A stretch of DNA of 64,000 bases from Limnephilus marmoratus (GCA_917880885.1 OU862927.1:39273571-39337570); one strand, 5' to 3'. Shown: positions 26,544 to 37,866, counted from the first letter of the stretch. Notes: generated from the sequence alone by a model not told the origin. Program-made: numbers and translations.

Positions 26544-27168
26544 TATCAAGCGGCTTGGCTCAATCACGTAGTTTTTTGTCTATGGCTAGAGTTTTGACCG
26601 CATTTTGACCGTCTCCAGAGGTGGCTTGAAGCTTGAGTCAAGCGTTGCGCAATAATCTACGTTATTGCGCAACGCTTGAAGCGAATTTATATTTCTTCGG
26701 CGTAGACAACAAATCATAGACAAATAAGTACCTGAGTGGTGATTTTAGATATTACGTATCACGTAAAACGTTTATAAAAATAGATTAAATTATTACAAAA
26801 TAGGTATTAATTATTTTTGTGTTTACTTTGTAGAAATCCATCTGATTTTTCTTTTAAATTAATGTAAATATAATTTAATAATGTTATTACGTTAATGTTA
26901 TATTAAAATATTAATATATAACATTTATTATAACATAACAAATAATTATTTTTCTTTACTAGATTCCATCTCGCACAAAAATCACTTTCAAATAGCGAAA
27001 ATGACAGGAAACCATAGACAAAGGAGTAATATCTCGAGAGAAATATCGTCTAGACATAGACTAAGGCTTGGCTCAACGGCTTGAAGCGCGCGTCAAGCTG
27101 TTGAGGCAAGCATTGATAGACAATAACGGAAAAATAAATTTACGTGCTGGCCGTCAAGCCGCTTGATA
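26544..27168. mobile_element. TIR element with tatcaagcggcttg ends
   Basis: tatcaagcggcttggc is inverted at the right as caagccgcttgata. Further inverted blocks inside (gcttgagtcaagcgttgcgc). 625 bp, AT-rich centre, non-coding. Related blocks recur at 28790-28920. Confidence 0.55.
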
Positions 27169-27169
27169 G

Positions 27170-27750
27170 TCTCCAAGCGTTCTGGCAAGCATTTGTCTAT
27201 GCCTAGATGTGATTTTCGATAGTTTGTTTGGTTTATTTATGGTTAACAGTGAAGTTTGTGCGGCTGAAATAAAATGGAATATAACGGAGACAAAGCATTC
27301 TTAGCCCTTGGGTTATCTTTGTATTTTAATAAAAATAAACGAATTTGGTGTCAAGAATGGTACAATTTGTGATCCCGCTTTACTCATAAGCATTTACAAA
27401 GCGTATTACAGGCACGGCACCAAATGATTACTTACACGCATTTTTTCAAAATAGATGATCGTAATTATTACGAAGCATTGTTGTATATTTCCGTTGATAT
27501 TATGAATAAATGTTATAATTAATATTTTAATATAACATTAATTGATAAAGTTGATTAAGGAAAATTATTTATTCCCTGTTTCTCAGATGTTCACAAGACC
27601 TAAACAATATTTTAAATCAGTCAAAGCAGTTACATCATTAACAATAAGAAAACAAAAAATACTTGCAGAACTGAATAATAACATTATTAGAGTTACAATA
27701 TTATTAAACAACGAGAGAAAAACATATTTGTAGAACTTAATAATAAATAA
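27170..27750. other. AT-rich stretch, nothing recognised
   Basis: No gene-like frame beyond short AT-rich runs, and no clear repeat boundary. Confidence 0.4.
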
Positions 27751-27751
27751 T

Positions 27752-28446
27752 ACTAGCTGGTACCCGGCATGCGTTGCAACGCCATTCAAAGAAATAAATT
27801 AATTCTCCCTGCATGTCCTTTCCCGTGCGTCCCCGTTGACCTCCCGAGTCTCATTCCGAGAATACTGCACAAGAGTCCCAACTGCTCCCGTCTGGAGCCA
27901 GGGAGACTATGGTATCCCCGATCGGGGTATGTTGTGAGGCTGAAGGTAGTGGGGTGGGGAAGGAGATAGGAAAGAGGAAGGTGGGAAAGTACCTGGCTAT
28001 TTAGATCTGGTCACCAATCACGGCTTATGCCATTTCAAGCAACGTTTCAATTCTGAATGGTGGTCTACCAGGGCGATACTAAGAGTATCTTCCAATCTGG
28101 AACGTGCCGCAAATATACTTTATATTATTTTTAAGAAAAAAAATGTGAAATAACACAAATTAATCAAATAAAATTTATTTGACACGCCGGGATTCGATCC
28201 CCCGACCTTCGGTTTACGAGTCAAGAGCCTTACTTACGTCAATTTTTCTTTCCGTAAGATCTTTCCACAAAGTATCGGAAGACTTAAAAAAATCTTTCAA
28301 TTCCTTCCCCTCCCTCCAATTTTCTTACTTTTTCTTTCCGGAAGAACCTTCTACAAAGTATTAGAAAACTTTAAAAAATATATGAATGAAATAGGTAAAG
28401 TGGTTCTGAAGTTATAGCGTGACCAAGGGAAACAGGGATTCATTTG
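27752..28446 (-). mobile_element. Helitron-like element with nested SINE-G
   Basis: On the minus strand the 3' end is gcatgccgggtaccagctag. The other end carries gttatagcgtgaccaaggga plus aacagggattcatttgta, as in the element at 34681-35235. The SINE-G at 27860-28233 interrupts it. Confidence 0.55.
27860..28233 (-). mobile_element. SINE-G copy, full length with tRNA-like head
   Basis: The tail cccaactgctcccgtctgga is at the left. The body has gttgtgaggctgaaggtagt, tctgaatggtggtctaccag and ggaacgtgccgcaaatatac. The head on the minus strand, ggctcttgactcgtaaaccg then gggatcgaatcccggcg, resembles tRNA A/B-box spacing. Confidence 0.65.
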
Positions 28447-28779
28447 TAGAAATCCATCTGATTTTTCTACAAATTAAACACAAAAACAATAACTAAAATC
28501 AGATGCATTTCTACAAATTAAACACAATAACAATTAATTCTTATTTTATATTAATTTTATCTAATTTATAGAATTGTTTCATGATGCGTGAGAAATGTAA
28601 CAAATTTTGAAAAAAATCTGTTCTTTTATGTCGAAGAACGCTAACTATTAATGTATATCGGGTCCTATTTTATGAATTCTGCGATTGCTTCGAAAATGTA
28701 ATTAATTTCAAGAAATGGCCAATATCACCTTTAATGAGTGATAGCCAAATAAATAATTTAAAAAAATATATCAATTCGC

Positions 28780-28925
28780 ATCAAGCTCGCCGCCAGCACG
28801 TAGATTATTGAAGCTTGCTTCAAGCGTCCTCGGGTAGACTGTCAAAACGCTTGGCTCAAACGAAAACTACGCGCAGTGTTGCCAGCTTAACAAAAAACTA
28901 CGTGCTTGAAAGAAATGCTATTGAT
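28780..28925. repeat. Fragment related to the 26544-27168 element
   Basis: It shares gccagcacgtagattattga, gcttgcttcaagcg and aaaaaactacgtgcttga blocks in inverted or direct order. The boundaries are not clear. Confidence 0.35.
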
Positions 28926-28940
28926 AGTGTCGGAATCTCT

Positions 28941-29361
28941 TAATGCTACGTCCAGACTGAAGCCAACCTTCCAACTCCGAACTTAGTTCGGAGTTGGAAG
29001 GTTGGCCGATATTGTGGTCGCTGCGGCCAACCCTCCAACCCCGAATTCTGTACTCCAAAATGGCGGACATGGAACAGCTGTAGCTACGCTGTATCTTTTT
29101 CAGTTGCCTATAATTATTACGTACATATGATCCTATACTTGTATACACGACATGTTTTCAAACAATTGTTATACCACTCTCCGTAATAATATCGTTATTT
29201 TAATAGTATGCGGCACGCTGGTTCGTGTGAGTTGGCCGTCGGGATCGCCTCGAAGGCGATCCCGGGCCAACTCGAACTCCAACCTTCCAACTCGAACTTC
29301 CAACGCACGAACACCCCTCCACACGATCGTCCAAACGTTTGAAGTTGGAACGTTGGCCGCA
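28941..29361. mobile_element. MITE unit 1 of a tandem pair
   Basis: taatgctacgtccagactga through hairpins accttccaactccgaac / gttcggagttggaaggt and gggatcgcctcgaaggcgatccc to gttggaacgttggccgca. About 90% like unit 2, which follows directly. Confidence 0.7.
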
Positions 29362-29796
29362 TAATGCTACGTCCAGACTGAAGCCAACCTTCCAACTCCG
29401 AACTTAGTTCGGACTTGGAAGGTTGGCCGATCGTGTGGTCGCTGCGGCCAACCCTCCAACCCCGAATTCCGTACTCCAAAATGGCGAACATGAAACAGCT
29501 GTAGCTACGCTGTATCTTTTTCAGTTGCCTACAATTATTACGTACGTATAATCATATACTTATATACACGACATGTTTTCAAACAATTGTTATACCACTC
29601 TCCGTAATAATATAGTCATTTTAATAGTACGCGGCACGGTGTGGACAGCTGCGGCAGGCTGGTTCGTGTGAGTTGGCCGTCGGGATCGCCTCGAAGGCGA
29701 TCCCGGGCCAACGCGAACTCCAACCTTCCAACTCGAACTCCACACGATCGTCCAAACGTTTGAAGTTGGAACGTTGGCCGCAGTGTGGGCTTACCA
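29362..29796. mobile_element. MITE unit 2 of a tandem pair
   Basis: Same sequence order as 28941-29361. It ends gttggccgcagtgtgggctt, whose cagtgtggg inverts the cagactg of the left end and looks like the true terminus; unit 1 lacks it. Confidence 0.7.
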
Positions 29797-30060
29797 TAAA
29801 GTTTATACCAAATTGTATATTACGAAACAAGCCACACACGCGACCACAACGGGCTCTTTTAATATTCTTACATTTACGGAACAGCGATGGTACAATAGGC
29901 AATAAACATACGTTTCTTATCACAATAAGTGACAAATGCTTCACAGATAGATGAAGAAATTTATTTTTAATAATTTCTCTATTTCCATATACAGGTGACA
30001 CGAATTTGAATGTATACGTGCATTCATTATTACTTTATGTTTAGACGAAAATGTCTCATA
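29797..30060. repeat. Block homologous to the ZF1-ZF2 intergenic region
   Basis: ccaaattgtatattacgaaa plus caagccacacacgcgaccac, and later tccatatacaggtgacacga with cattcattattac, match parts of 11840-12420. Confidence 0.45.
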
Positions 30061-31380
30061 AATATGCGAGATAAACCTTTAACGAACAAAAAATCTCGTT
30101 GGGTGGTTGATCAATACGAAGCTGAGGACATTTGTGATTTGGCATCGTATTGAAAACTCTGCTAGATCTTGAAACATCGGGTTTCCACCAGCATTCTTCA
30201 TTTTTAGCACTTGTATCCAGAAATTTACAATGTCATTAGGAGAAGCAGCTGTTCCGATTATGGGCTGATTTAAATACTTTGTCTCTGAAGTAGCCTAATA
30301 GGTGACCAGTCACCTTTTAGATTTTTTCATCGCCGATTCGTTCTGATTAGCCTAAATGGTGAAAAATCACCTACGTTGGAAACACTGGGCACACTGAGTC
30401 GACACACATGATCAGAGGTGCCAATTTGAGATGAATACCCCCTAAATTGCGGGGAATTTTTAAGATTTTTGAAGAATTGGGGATTTTTGATTATCCAAAC
30501 ATATTGAAAAATATGTGCATTCGGTGGAAAATTTCGTAGTTTATTTTATGGTAGCTCTGTAGCATTTATTTTTTTTTGCAATAATAGTGGGGGGATTCCT
30601 GAAGACCATAATCGAAGGAATGAATATTTTACTTAATTTTTTGTTTCAATTTTTTTCCACGAACTATTCAATTTATTGGCACACTGTGTTGAATATATAT
30701 ATATATATATATATATTTATGTCATACCACATTTTGTGGCTCATCTTAGAAGAAGCCACTTAAGTTGCTCATTCTTTCGCATGTAATATATACTTACGTA
30801 GATGAAGTACCAACATGCTGTCTTTTAAATTTTGTTTAAAATATGGTCAGCTATAATATGTAATCAAAAATTATGTTTATTTATTAAAAAAAAATATCTT
30901 AAAATAACGTGCATTCCTTGATCTATTTTAAGAACACACTTACCGCATCAAGCTACGTTGCCAAGTTTAATGTTACCAATATAGTCACATATGTAGGTAG
31001 GTTGACAGAACAGTTTGGATGTTGCTTGTTGATTATTCACACATATTTATCATTTCTAGCGGCCGTTTTTGATTATTGGCGCGTTTTTTTTAAATTGTAG
31101 TATGATTTGCTAATTAATATTGTTATTTATTTGGTGTTTACGGTTGTTTTTTTTTTGTGTTAAGGTTTATTTTATTATTATCATAAATAAAATTAGGTAT
31201 TTAAATACATATTGGTGTAGTTTCTTTTATGTGCTACATAATTATTTTATCTTAGTTTTACTAGTGTTTTCGAAAAATTATGAATAAACTTATTAGAAAT
31301 ATATTACATAATTTACTTTATTCATTGATTCGTACGTTTCTTTAAGTTGTCACCTCCGATCTATATGGATAAAATCGATC
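30061..31380. other. Unassigned AT-rich region with an (AT)n run
   Basis: A short duplicated block (tagcctaataggtgaccagtcacc / tagcctaaatggtgaaaaatcacc) at 30290-30375 and a 24-bp (AT)n at 30693-30716. No gene is seen. Confidence 0.45.
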
Positions 31381-31383
31381 TAA

Positions 31384-31760
31384 AAGAAACTAACTAACTA
31401 ACCATCACGCCGTTTCCCGCAGGGGTAGGCAGAGAGGACGGACCGCCAAACAACTCGGTCTTGGCACACACTCTTTGCCTCACTCACATTCATACATCGT
31501 ATCATACATTCTCTTCTATTATTCTGACTTTTGACACGGCCCGACTCAAGTATCTGATTCACTTGATCGTGCCATGTCTTCCTCGGGCGTCCCCGACTTC
31601 TTCTACCATTCACATTTGCATCATATATTCTTTTTACACCACTTTCTTCGCTCATTCGCTCTACGTGCCCAAACCATCTGAGGGTCCCTTTCTTAATTTT
31701 GCTCATTATTAAATTATTATTATTATACTTAGTTGCTATCATATTTTACAATTTACAAAT
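31384..31760 (-). mobile_element. LINE L-b carboxy-terminal fragment
   Basis: Minus-strand frame: LIMSKIKKGTLRWFGHVERM, GRRSRGRPRKTWHDQVNQIL, QDRVVWRSVLSAYPCGKRRDG. This is the region behind the reverse transcriptase of non-LTR elements. A restart of the tail (agagacggaccgccaaa) at 31761 shows a second copy adjoining. Confidence 0.8.
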
Positions 31761-31799
31761 AGAGACGGACCGCCAAATAATATTAATTGGTTAAATTGT

Positions 31800-31925
31800 A
31801 TTTTTTCTCGCATTAGCACCACACCTGATAAAAAATCCCTCAGTGTCTTTGTCATCTTTGGGGATGCTGTGTGGAGGGTTTTTTTTAGGGAAAGGAAGAA
31901 GAGGAAGTTCTGTAATGAAATAATT
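31800..31925 (-). mobile_element. SINE-H 3' fragment
   Basis: aaaaaatccctcagtgtctttgtcatc and ggggatgctgtgtggagggt, then aaggaagaagaggaagttct. The hairpin partner is lost. Confidence 0.65.
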
Positions 31926-32017
31926 TGGTATCTTAACCGTAAATCCAGAACTAAATTTTGTATGAAATAGGCCGCGAAGAAGTTTCTCTTTTCAAGAGCA
32001 ATTATAATACTCTTAGA

Positions 32018-32218
32018 AGAAGTCGGGGACGCCCGAGGAAGACATGGCACGATCAAGTGAATCAGATACTTGAGTCGGGTCATGTCAAAAGTCAGAATAA
32101 TAGAAGAGAATGTTTGAGACGATGTATGAATGTGAGTGAGGCAAAGAGTGTGTGCCAAGACCGAGTTGTTTGGCGGTCCGTCCTCTCTGCCTACCCCTGC
32201 GGGGAAACGGCGTGATGG
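32018..32218 (+). mobile_element. LINE L-b fragment in opposite orientation
   Basis: Plus frame GRPRKTWHDQVNQILESGHV to WRSVLSAYPCG, ending aaacggcgtgatggt. It is followed without a gap by minus-strand L-b sequence. Confidence 0.8.
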
Positions 32219-32479
32219 TCGTCTCATACATACTCTTCTATTATTCTGACTTTTGACATGGCCCGTCTCAAGTATCTGATTCACTTGATCGTGCCATGTC
32301 TTCCTCGGGCGTCCCCGACTTCTTCTACCATTCACATTTGCATCATATATTCTTTTTACACTACTTTCTTCGCTCATTCGCTCTACGTGCCCAAACCATC
32401 TGAGGGTCCCTTTCTTAATTTTGCTCATTATTAAATTATTATTATACTTAGTTGCTATCATATTTTACAATTTACAAAT
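32219..32479 (-). mobile_element. LINE L-b fragment
   Basis: Minus frame IMSKIKKGTLRWFGHVERM to QILETGHVKSQNNRR. It joins the inverted fragment at 32218, giving a head-to-head structure. Confidence 0.8.
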
Positions 32480-32925
32480 AGAGACGGACCGCCAAACAAC
32501 TCGATCTTGGCACACACTCCTTGCCTCGTTCACATGCATACTTCGTCTCATACATGCTCTTTTATTATTCTGACTCTTGAAATGGCTCGACTCAAGTATC
32601 TGATTCACTTGGTCGTGCCATGTCTTCCTCGGGCGTCCCCGACTTCTTCTAGCATTCACATTTGCGTCATCATATATTCTCCTTACACTATTTTTCTCGT
32701 TCACTTGCTTTACATGCCCAACCAATCTAAGCGTCTCTTTCTTAATCTTACTCGTTACGCTTACATCAGGCTTACATTATGTGCGGATCATTATTATTCA
32801 TTTCGGTCTACTTTCATCATTTCTCTACCAGTTCCGAGCCTCACAGCGAAGCATTAGGGTAGGTACCAGCACTCCATTATGGACGGCTAGCTTCGCTTCT
32901 TTCGATAGTTTTTTAGACCGGGGTA
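32480..32925 (-). mobile_element. LINE L-b fragment, longer
   Basis: It contains WKSVS-like tail, TWHDQVNQILESSHFKSQN, VRRIYDDANVN and, further upstream, the tagggtaggtaccagcactc block seen at 42805. Frameshifts present. Confidence 0.75.
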
Positions 32926-33065
32926 ATATAATTACACTAAGAACAGTTTTACTCTGTATCTCAGTTGTCTTTTACACCATATACTCAATAATTTTGGTAA
33001 TCATAGAAAAACTATTTGCTTATCGATCTGTTTTTAAAACTGTATATTGCATTGCTAGTTTTTTT

Positions 33066-33575
33066 AAAACGTCCATAGGAAAACCAAAATAACCTTATAT
33101 AAAACAATTATCAGAACGGTCTTGGCCTATGGATGTGAGGCGGGAACCCTGACAGCAAAGTCAGCGGAACAGCTGGACATCTTCGAAAGAAAGGTACTTC
33201 GAAGAATCTTAGGAGCGGTGCGAGAGGGAGAGGCATGGAGAATCCGCCACAATAATGAGCTCTATGATATTTACCAAGCTCCCAGACTCTCCACCCATTT
33301 AAGACTCCAAAGATTAAGATGGGCCGGACATGTGCACCGAATGCCAAGCACACGAGTACCGAAGAAGGTTCTGACAGGACACCCGGGAGGTAAACGAAAG
33401 GCGGGCAGACCTAGACTGAGATGGGAGGATGATGTCAGGAAGGATGCAAGAGGATTACTCCATGTTGCAGATTGGAAGACGACGGCCGAGGACAGAGGGC
33501 GGTGGAGGCTTATTTTGAAGGAGGCCAAGGCTCGAAATGGGCTGTAGCGCCATTGAAGAAGAAGAAGAAGAAGTT
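33066..33575 (+). mobile_element. LINE L-c (RTE-like) 3' end with (GAA)n tail
   Basis: Plus frame 33122-33547: AYGCEAGTLTAKSAEQLD, FERKVLRRILGAV, RLQRLRWAGHVHRMPS, KAGRPRLRWEDDVRKDA, RWRLILKEAKARNGL. This fits the thumb and carboxy end of RTE-like ORFs. It ends in a gaagaagaagaagaag tail. Nearly identical to 47343-47950, so recent. Confidence 0.85.
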
Positions 33576-33579
33576 TTTT

Positions 33580-34200
33580 TAATATAAAATAATTTCTATC
33601 AAATTCCGGCAAAGTATCTGTAGCCCTCCCCCTCTCCGCCACGCATCGCATAGCGTTACCCCGTGCCTACAAACTGAAGATTCCACGGACTGGTAGCGGA
33701 TCGGTAATAGTTGCATTTTAATAAAAAGGGAAGTGTCATAATAATTGAATCACGCTAGCTTCCTTAATATCGCTTTTACTTTTTTACTTTACTTAAGTTG
33801 AAAATGGGCGTTGGCGTAACTTGACAATTCAAGCAATAATAAGCAATTTCTAAGTTATTAATGGAAAGGACTACATCCCGTTCGCTTACACTTTGCATTT
33901 CATATGATCTTTTTACAATGCTTAAATATTTGCGTGCCGGTACTAGATGATTCCGTCTGGGACATTTCCGGTAAAATATTGAATTTACCATTTTTAGAAA
34001 CATCACTCCAATTATACCCGTCTCTGTTTGTCGTGTGAAATAAAAATATATCAGAAAGAGACAATCATTATTGTTTAATTGGTTGAAGGAATTTGTAAAA
34101 ATGAACTCCAACATTGTACAGGTGGTTTAAGTCTACATTGTATAAATAGTCTTAAATTGGGTTTTCGGTTTTAATTGCTAACTTGTTTAGATTAGGTGGT
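33580..34200. other. Unassigned stretch
   Basis: A minus-strand frame at 33776-34114 (112 codons, with YRKCPRRNHLVPARKYL and YYCLNCQ) has no recognised motif and no supporting context. Nothing else is seen. Confidence 0.35.
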
Positions 34201-34202
34201 AA

Positions 34203-34279
34203 TATTCATCTGGGAGGCGGATATGTGTACCGCCGCCCCGAGAACCATTATTGGATAACCAACACCTTTGCCATAGAGG
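34203..34279 (+). mobile_element. SINE-H head, split by a hAT element
   Basis: gggaggcggatatgtgtaccgccgcccc... to ccaacacctttgccatag. It resumes at 36580 (gccataggtcactccaagtg). Confidence 0.8.
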
Positions 34280-34680
34280 CAGGGCTGGGCAAAATACATG
34301 CATTACTGTAATTAAAATACAAATTACAAAATACTTTTTCGCATGTATTTAAAATACGAAATACAAAATACTTTCAAGTCGTGTATTTGAAATACAAAAT
34401 ACAGTATTTTAACCATTTTTAAATTTCAAATACAAAATACAAAATACAAATTACAAAATACATTTGGTTTAGGTAGAACCTTTGGTTGCAATAAATTGTC
34501 GTAAGTGCCCATATCTAAGAGTGCGTTTCCATTGAAGCAAAGCAGAGCATAGTGAAACAGAGACGTGCTAAAATTGACTAATCATATTGCTCAGGACACA
34601 CATCTCGTCTCCGCTCCACTTGTAAAGATTTGTGGTATAGGACTTAGGTGTTAGATTATAATAATTATTATTATAATAAC

Positions 34681-35235
34681 ACTAGCTGGTTCCCGGTATG
34701 CGTTGCACTGCAATATTCAAAGAAATAAATTGTTCTCCCTGCATGTCCTTTCCCGTGCGTCCCCGTTCCCCTACCGCTTCCCTTTACCCTCTTGCATTCC
34801 CCGTACACCTTCCCTGCCTACCCTCTCCCCTCTTCCGCTCCCCCATCCCGCCAACCCCTCCCGCGTTCCATATATTTAGTCCCAGAACATTTTTCTATAT
34901 TATAAAAACAATCAATAAAATCTGGTACCTAACATAGGTACCTATTTAAAATATCTATAATTTTAAAAATCCAATGAAAATTCTTTGGTTACAAAAAAAC
35001 AGCTGCCTGCTAAATTTATTTTCATCAAACGCGCGAACTGTCAAACGTGCGTAGTTAAAATAGTCGTTAAGTTTTCTGAAATTATCCCATTTTCTGCGTA
35101 ATTTTCTTAATTTTTCTTTCCGTAAGAACCTTCTAAAAGTATAAGAAAACTTTAAAAAAATGAATGAAATAGGTAAAGTCATTTTGAAGTTATGGCGTGA
35201 CCAAGGGAAACAAGGATTCATTTTTATATATAAAT
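34681..35235 (-). mobile_element. Helitron-like non-autonomous element
   Basis: Minus-strand 3' end gcataccgggaaccagctag|t. The 5' side holds atcctt/ttcccttggtcacgcc and a polypyrimidine tract. Same family as 27752-28446 and 54285-55009. Confidence 0.6.
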
Positions 35236-35394
35236 GGATGACATTTGTGTAGCGAAGTTTTGTGTTATTTCACTTCAAGTGCGCTCTACAGTAGTTAACT
35301 TAAAAACATTCTAGTATTCGGTCCAATATTTTATTTCTAGTATTCAGTCCATTATTTAATTATTCCAATAGTGCTCGATCAAAAACTGGGCGTA

Positions 35395-35955
35395 CTGTAC
35401 AAGGCCCGCAGATACTTTAATAGTACACAACTGCTAACCCTGTACAAATCACAAGTGCGCCCCACGGTTGAATTTGGCAGCCACCTCTGGTCTGGAGCTC
35501 CAAAATACCTGAAAAATACCCTCGACTCTATGCAGAAACGGGCGGTCCGTTTAATAGATTCTCCCATCTTAAAAGACGGATTGCAATCTTTAGAGCACAG
35601 GCGTCGAGTTGGAATGCTATCCTGGTTCTACCGGTATTACAATGGAAGATGCTCCGAGGAACTAGCATCATTGATCCTTTCGGCACCGGTGCATAGTCGG
35701 GAAACACATTGTACACGGTTGACATTTGTCACATGAGAACGGGTCATTTCTTCGACTCGTTCTTGTGTTCAACAGCTCGGCTGTGGAATGATTGCCGGCC
35801 TCTGTGTTTCCTCCTTCCTACAACATGGGTCTCTTCAAGACCAATGTTCATTCCTTTCTCTCCTCAAAAAGACCCTCCACACAGCATCCCAGATGACATA
35901 GGCCCTGAGGGAAATTATTTTCCTCAAGGCCTCCTGTGTGGAGTTAATGAAAAAA
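35395..35955 (+). mobile_element. LINE L-a 3' end
   Basis: Frame 35371-35736: LGVLYKARRYFNSTQLLTLY, RPTVEFGSHLWSGAPKYL, MQKRAVRLIDSPIL. After a small deletion it continues MRTGHFFDSFLCSTARLWN and the hairpin tail ccctgaggg...cctcaaggcctcctgtgtgg. Confidence 0.82.
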
Positions 35956-36110
35956 AAATCTAATACTATGATACAAGAGTGTACCATACAAAGCAATGAC
36001 AAGTATGATACAAAATGTACAATAACAGTGCTATTATAGCACAGGACAATAATAATAACTAGCATGAAGTAAAAAAAAATATAGTACAGTACATTATAAA
36101 GCAATTATAA

Positions 36111-36278
36111 GGGGGCATACATTAATTAGGTGAGCAGTTTTTCTTCCAAACTAGACTCCCCCCGCCCCTTGGTGAGATAATTTGGACCACTTCGTTTATT
36201 CTTTTCAAGTACCGTGAGATTTTGCTGGACCCCCCCCCCCCCTCCTTTTTTGAGCTCACATAATTAATGTATGCCCCC
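36111..36278. mobile_element. PIF/Harbinger-like MITE with TAA duplication
   Basis: gggggcatacattaattagg...inverse ...ataattaatgtatgccccc, with TAA at both flanks. A C-homopolymer inside. A decayed relative is at 57076-57175. Confidence 0.72.
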
Positions 36279-36579
36279 TAAGAGAACTACAAATAATCAT
36301 TAATAAAGAGTCCTATAGCAAAGGACAATAGTAGGTACAGGATTCTAGCGTTTTTAGTCTATGTATTATCTATGTGTGGTTATTTTTAATTATCATTATT
36401 AAAATCACTAAATGTATTTGAAAATGTATTTTGAAGCCTTAAGTATTTGAAATACAAATTACAAAATACCTCAGCAGCAGGTAATTGAAATACCAATTAC
36501 CAAATACATTGTATTTGTATATTATTGTATTTCAAATACGTATTTCAATTACAAATTTTTCAAATACTGCCCAGCCCTG

Positions 36580-36716
36580 GCCATAGGTCACTCCAAGTGG
36601 TAAGCTATGTTTGGTGACTTAGCAGGGGTGTCCGGGTTCATGGGATGAGGTTTGTCCTGGTCTTGTTGGCGGATGCGTCTACCCACCAGCTGCATGGCAG
36701 GACGGATCGGGATAGA
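36580..36716 (+). mobile_element. SINE-H body, continuing the copy of 34203
   Basis: ataggtcactccaagtggta, gacttagcaggggtgtccgg, ggatgcgtctacccaccagc, up to ggatcgggatagactg, where another SINE-H is inserted. A further piece (tcaacccatcgccttgcaat) lies at 37252-37305. Confidence 0.75.
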
Positions 36717-36719
36717 CTG

Positions 36720-37120
36720 TTTTTTTTACATTAGGTCAACACAGGAGGCCCTGAGGAAAATAATTTCCCACAGGGCCTATGTCATCTTTGGGGATGCTGT
36801 GTGAAGGGTCTTTTTAGGAAAGGAAGGAGAGCAAGTTCTGAAAAGGAAAAGGGATGAAGGGTAGGTAGGAATCTGGGAGTCAGTGTGTCCAGGAATCTAT
36901 CCCTCCCACTGCGGTGAAAGGCTATGTTCCGAGAGAGTACGGCTGGAGAAATCAAAGGGACTCCCTCAACACTCTCTCCCAATCCATCCTGCCATGCAGC
37001 TGGTGGGCAGAGATGCATCCGCCGCCAAGACCCGGATAATCCTCACCCCATGAACCCGGGCACCCCTGCTAAGTCACCAAACGTAGCGAACGACTTGGGG
37101 TGACCTATCGCAGAGGTGAT
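36720..37120 (-). mobile_element. SINE-H copy inserted into another SINE-H
   Basis: Poly(T), hairpin, ggggatgctgtgtgaagggt, gtcagtgtgtccagg, gccgccaagacccggataat, gcacccctgctaagtcacca, cagaggtg. Nearly full length. Confidence 0.82.
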
Positions 37121-37344
37121 TTTAGATTTTCACGGCCATAAGTATTTTTGTTATTAGTTTTTGGGGTATTATGCCGTGTATACCTCCTTCTTTAGCCAAA
37201 GTTTCGGACAGCGTTGCAGTGTCCATCATCAGGGCAGATGTGTAATCTCTTTCAACCCATCGCCTTGCAATGCAGTGGGAGAGATGGATTCATATATCTC
37301 TCACCCGCGACCTCCGGATTCGTAGTCGAAGTTCGCAATCTCAT

Positions 37345-37800
37345 TTTTTTTACAGTAGCTCCACATAGGAGGCCCTGAGAAAAATAATTTCCCTCAGGGC
37401 CTATGTCATCTAAGGGGATGCTGTGTGGAGGGTCTTTTTAAGGAAGGGAAGGATAGGAAGTTCTGGGAAGGAAAAAGGTATGTGGGGTGGATAGGAATCT
37501 GGGGTCAATGTGTCTAGGAGTGACGAACATAAAATTCCATCCCTCCAAATGCGGTGCAAGGCGATGGGTCGAGAGAGTCCGGCTGGAAAGGACAAAAGGC
37601 CTCCCTCAACCAAACTCTCTTATCCGGCCCGCCACGCAGCAGGGCAGACCTATCCGCCGCCACGTCCTGGACAAACCTGATACCATGAACCCGGGCACCC
37701 CTGCTTAGTCACCAAACGTAGCAAACTGCTTGCAGAGGTGTTGGTTATACAGTAATGGTTCCCGGGGCGGCGGTACCCATACCCGCTTCCCAAATTGGAA
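37345..37800 (-). mobile_element. SINE-H copy, full length
   Basis: Poly(T) and hairpin at 37345, then gagggtctttttaaggaagg, gagagagtccggctggaaag, ctgcttagtcaccaaacgta and the head ggttcccggggcggcggtac ending cccaaattgg. Confidence 0.85.
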
Positions 37801-37866
37801 TACCTCGTTTACAATTAGTCCTTATTCAAGTCATCTTAGGTATGATTAGTCTATTGTATATTTATC

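Larger units (their letters stand above)
34280..36579. mobile_element. hAT-like element inserted in a SINE-H, with nested elements
   Basis: Ends cagggctgggcaaaataca and caaatactgcccagccctg are inverted. Subterminal aaatacaaattacaaaatac repeats fill both ends. Flanks gccatag(ag)g and gccatagg fit an imperfect 8-bp duplication. Nested: a Helitron-like element (34681-35235), a LINE L-a end (35395-35955) and a MITE (36111-36278). No transposase. Confidence 0.72.

Noticed and set aside
33271..33651. Minus-strand 126-codon frame (and its twin at 47328-47639)
   Set aside because: Antisense of the LINE L-c ORF, which carries the recognisable motifs.
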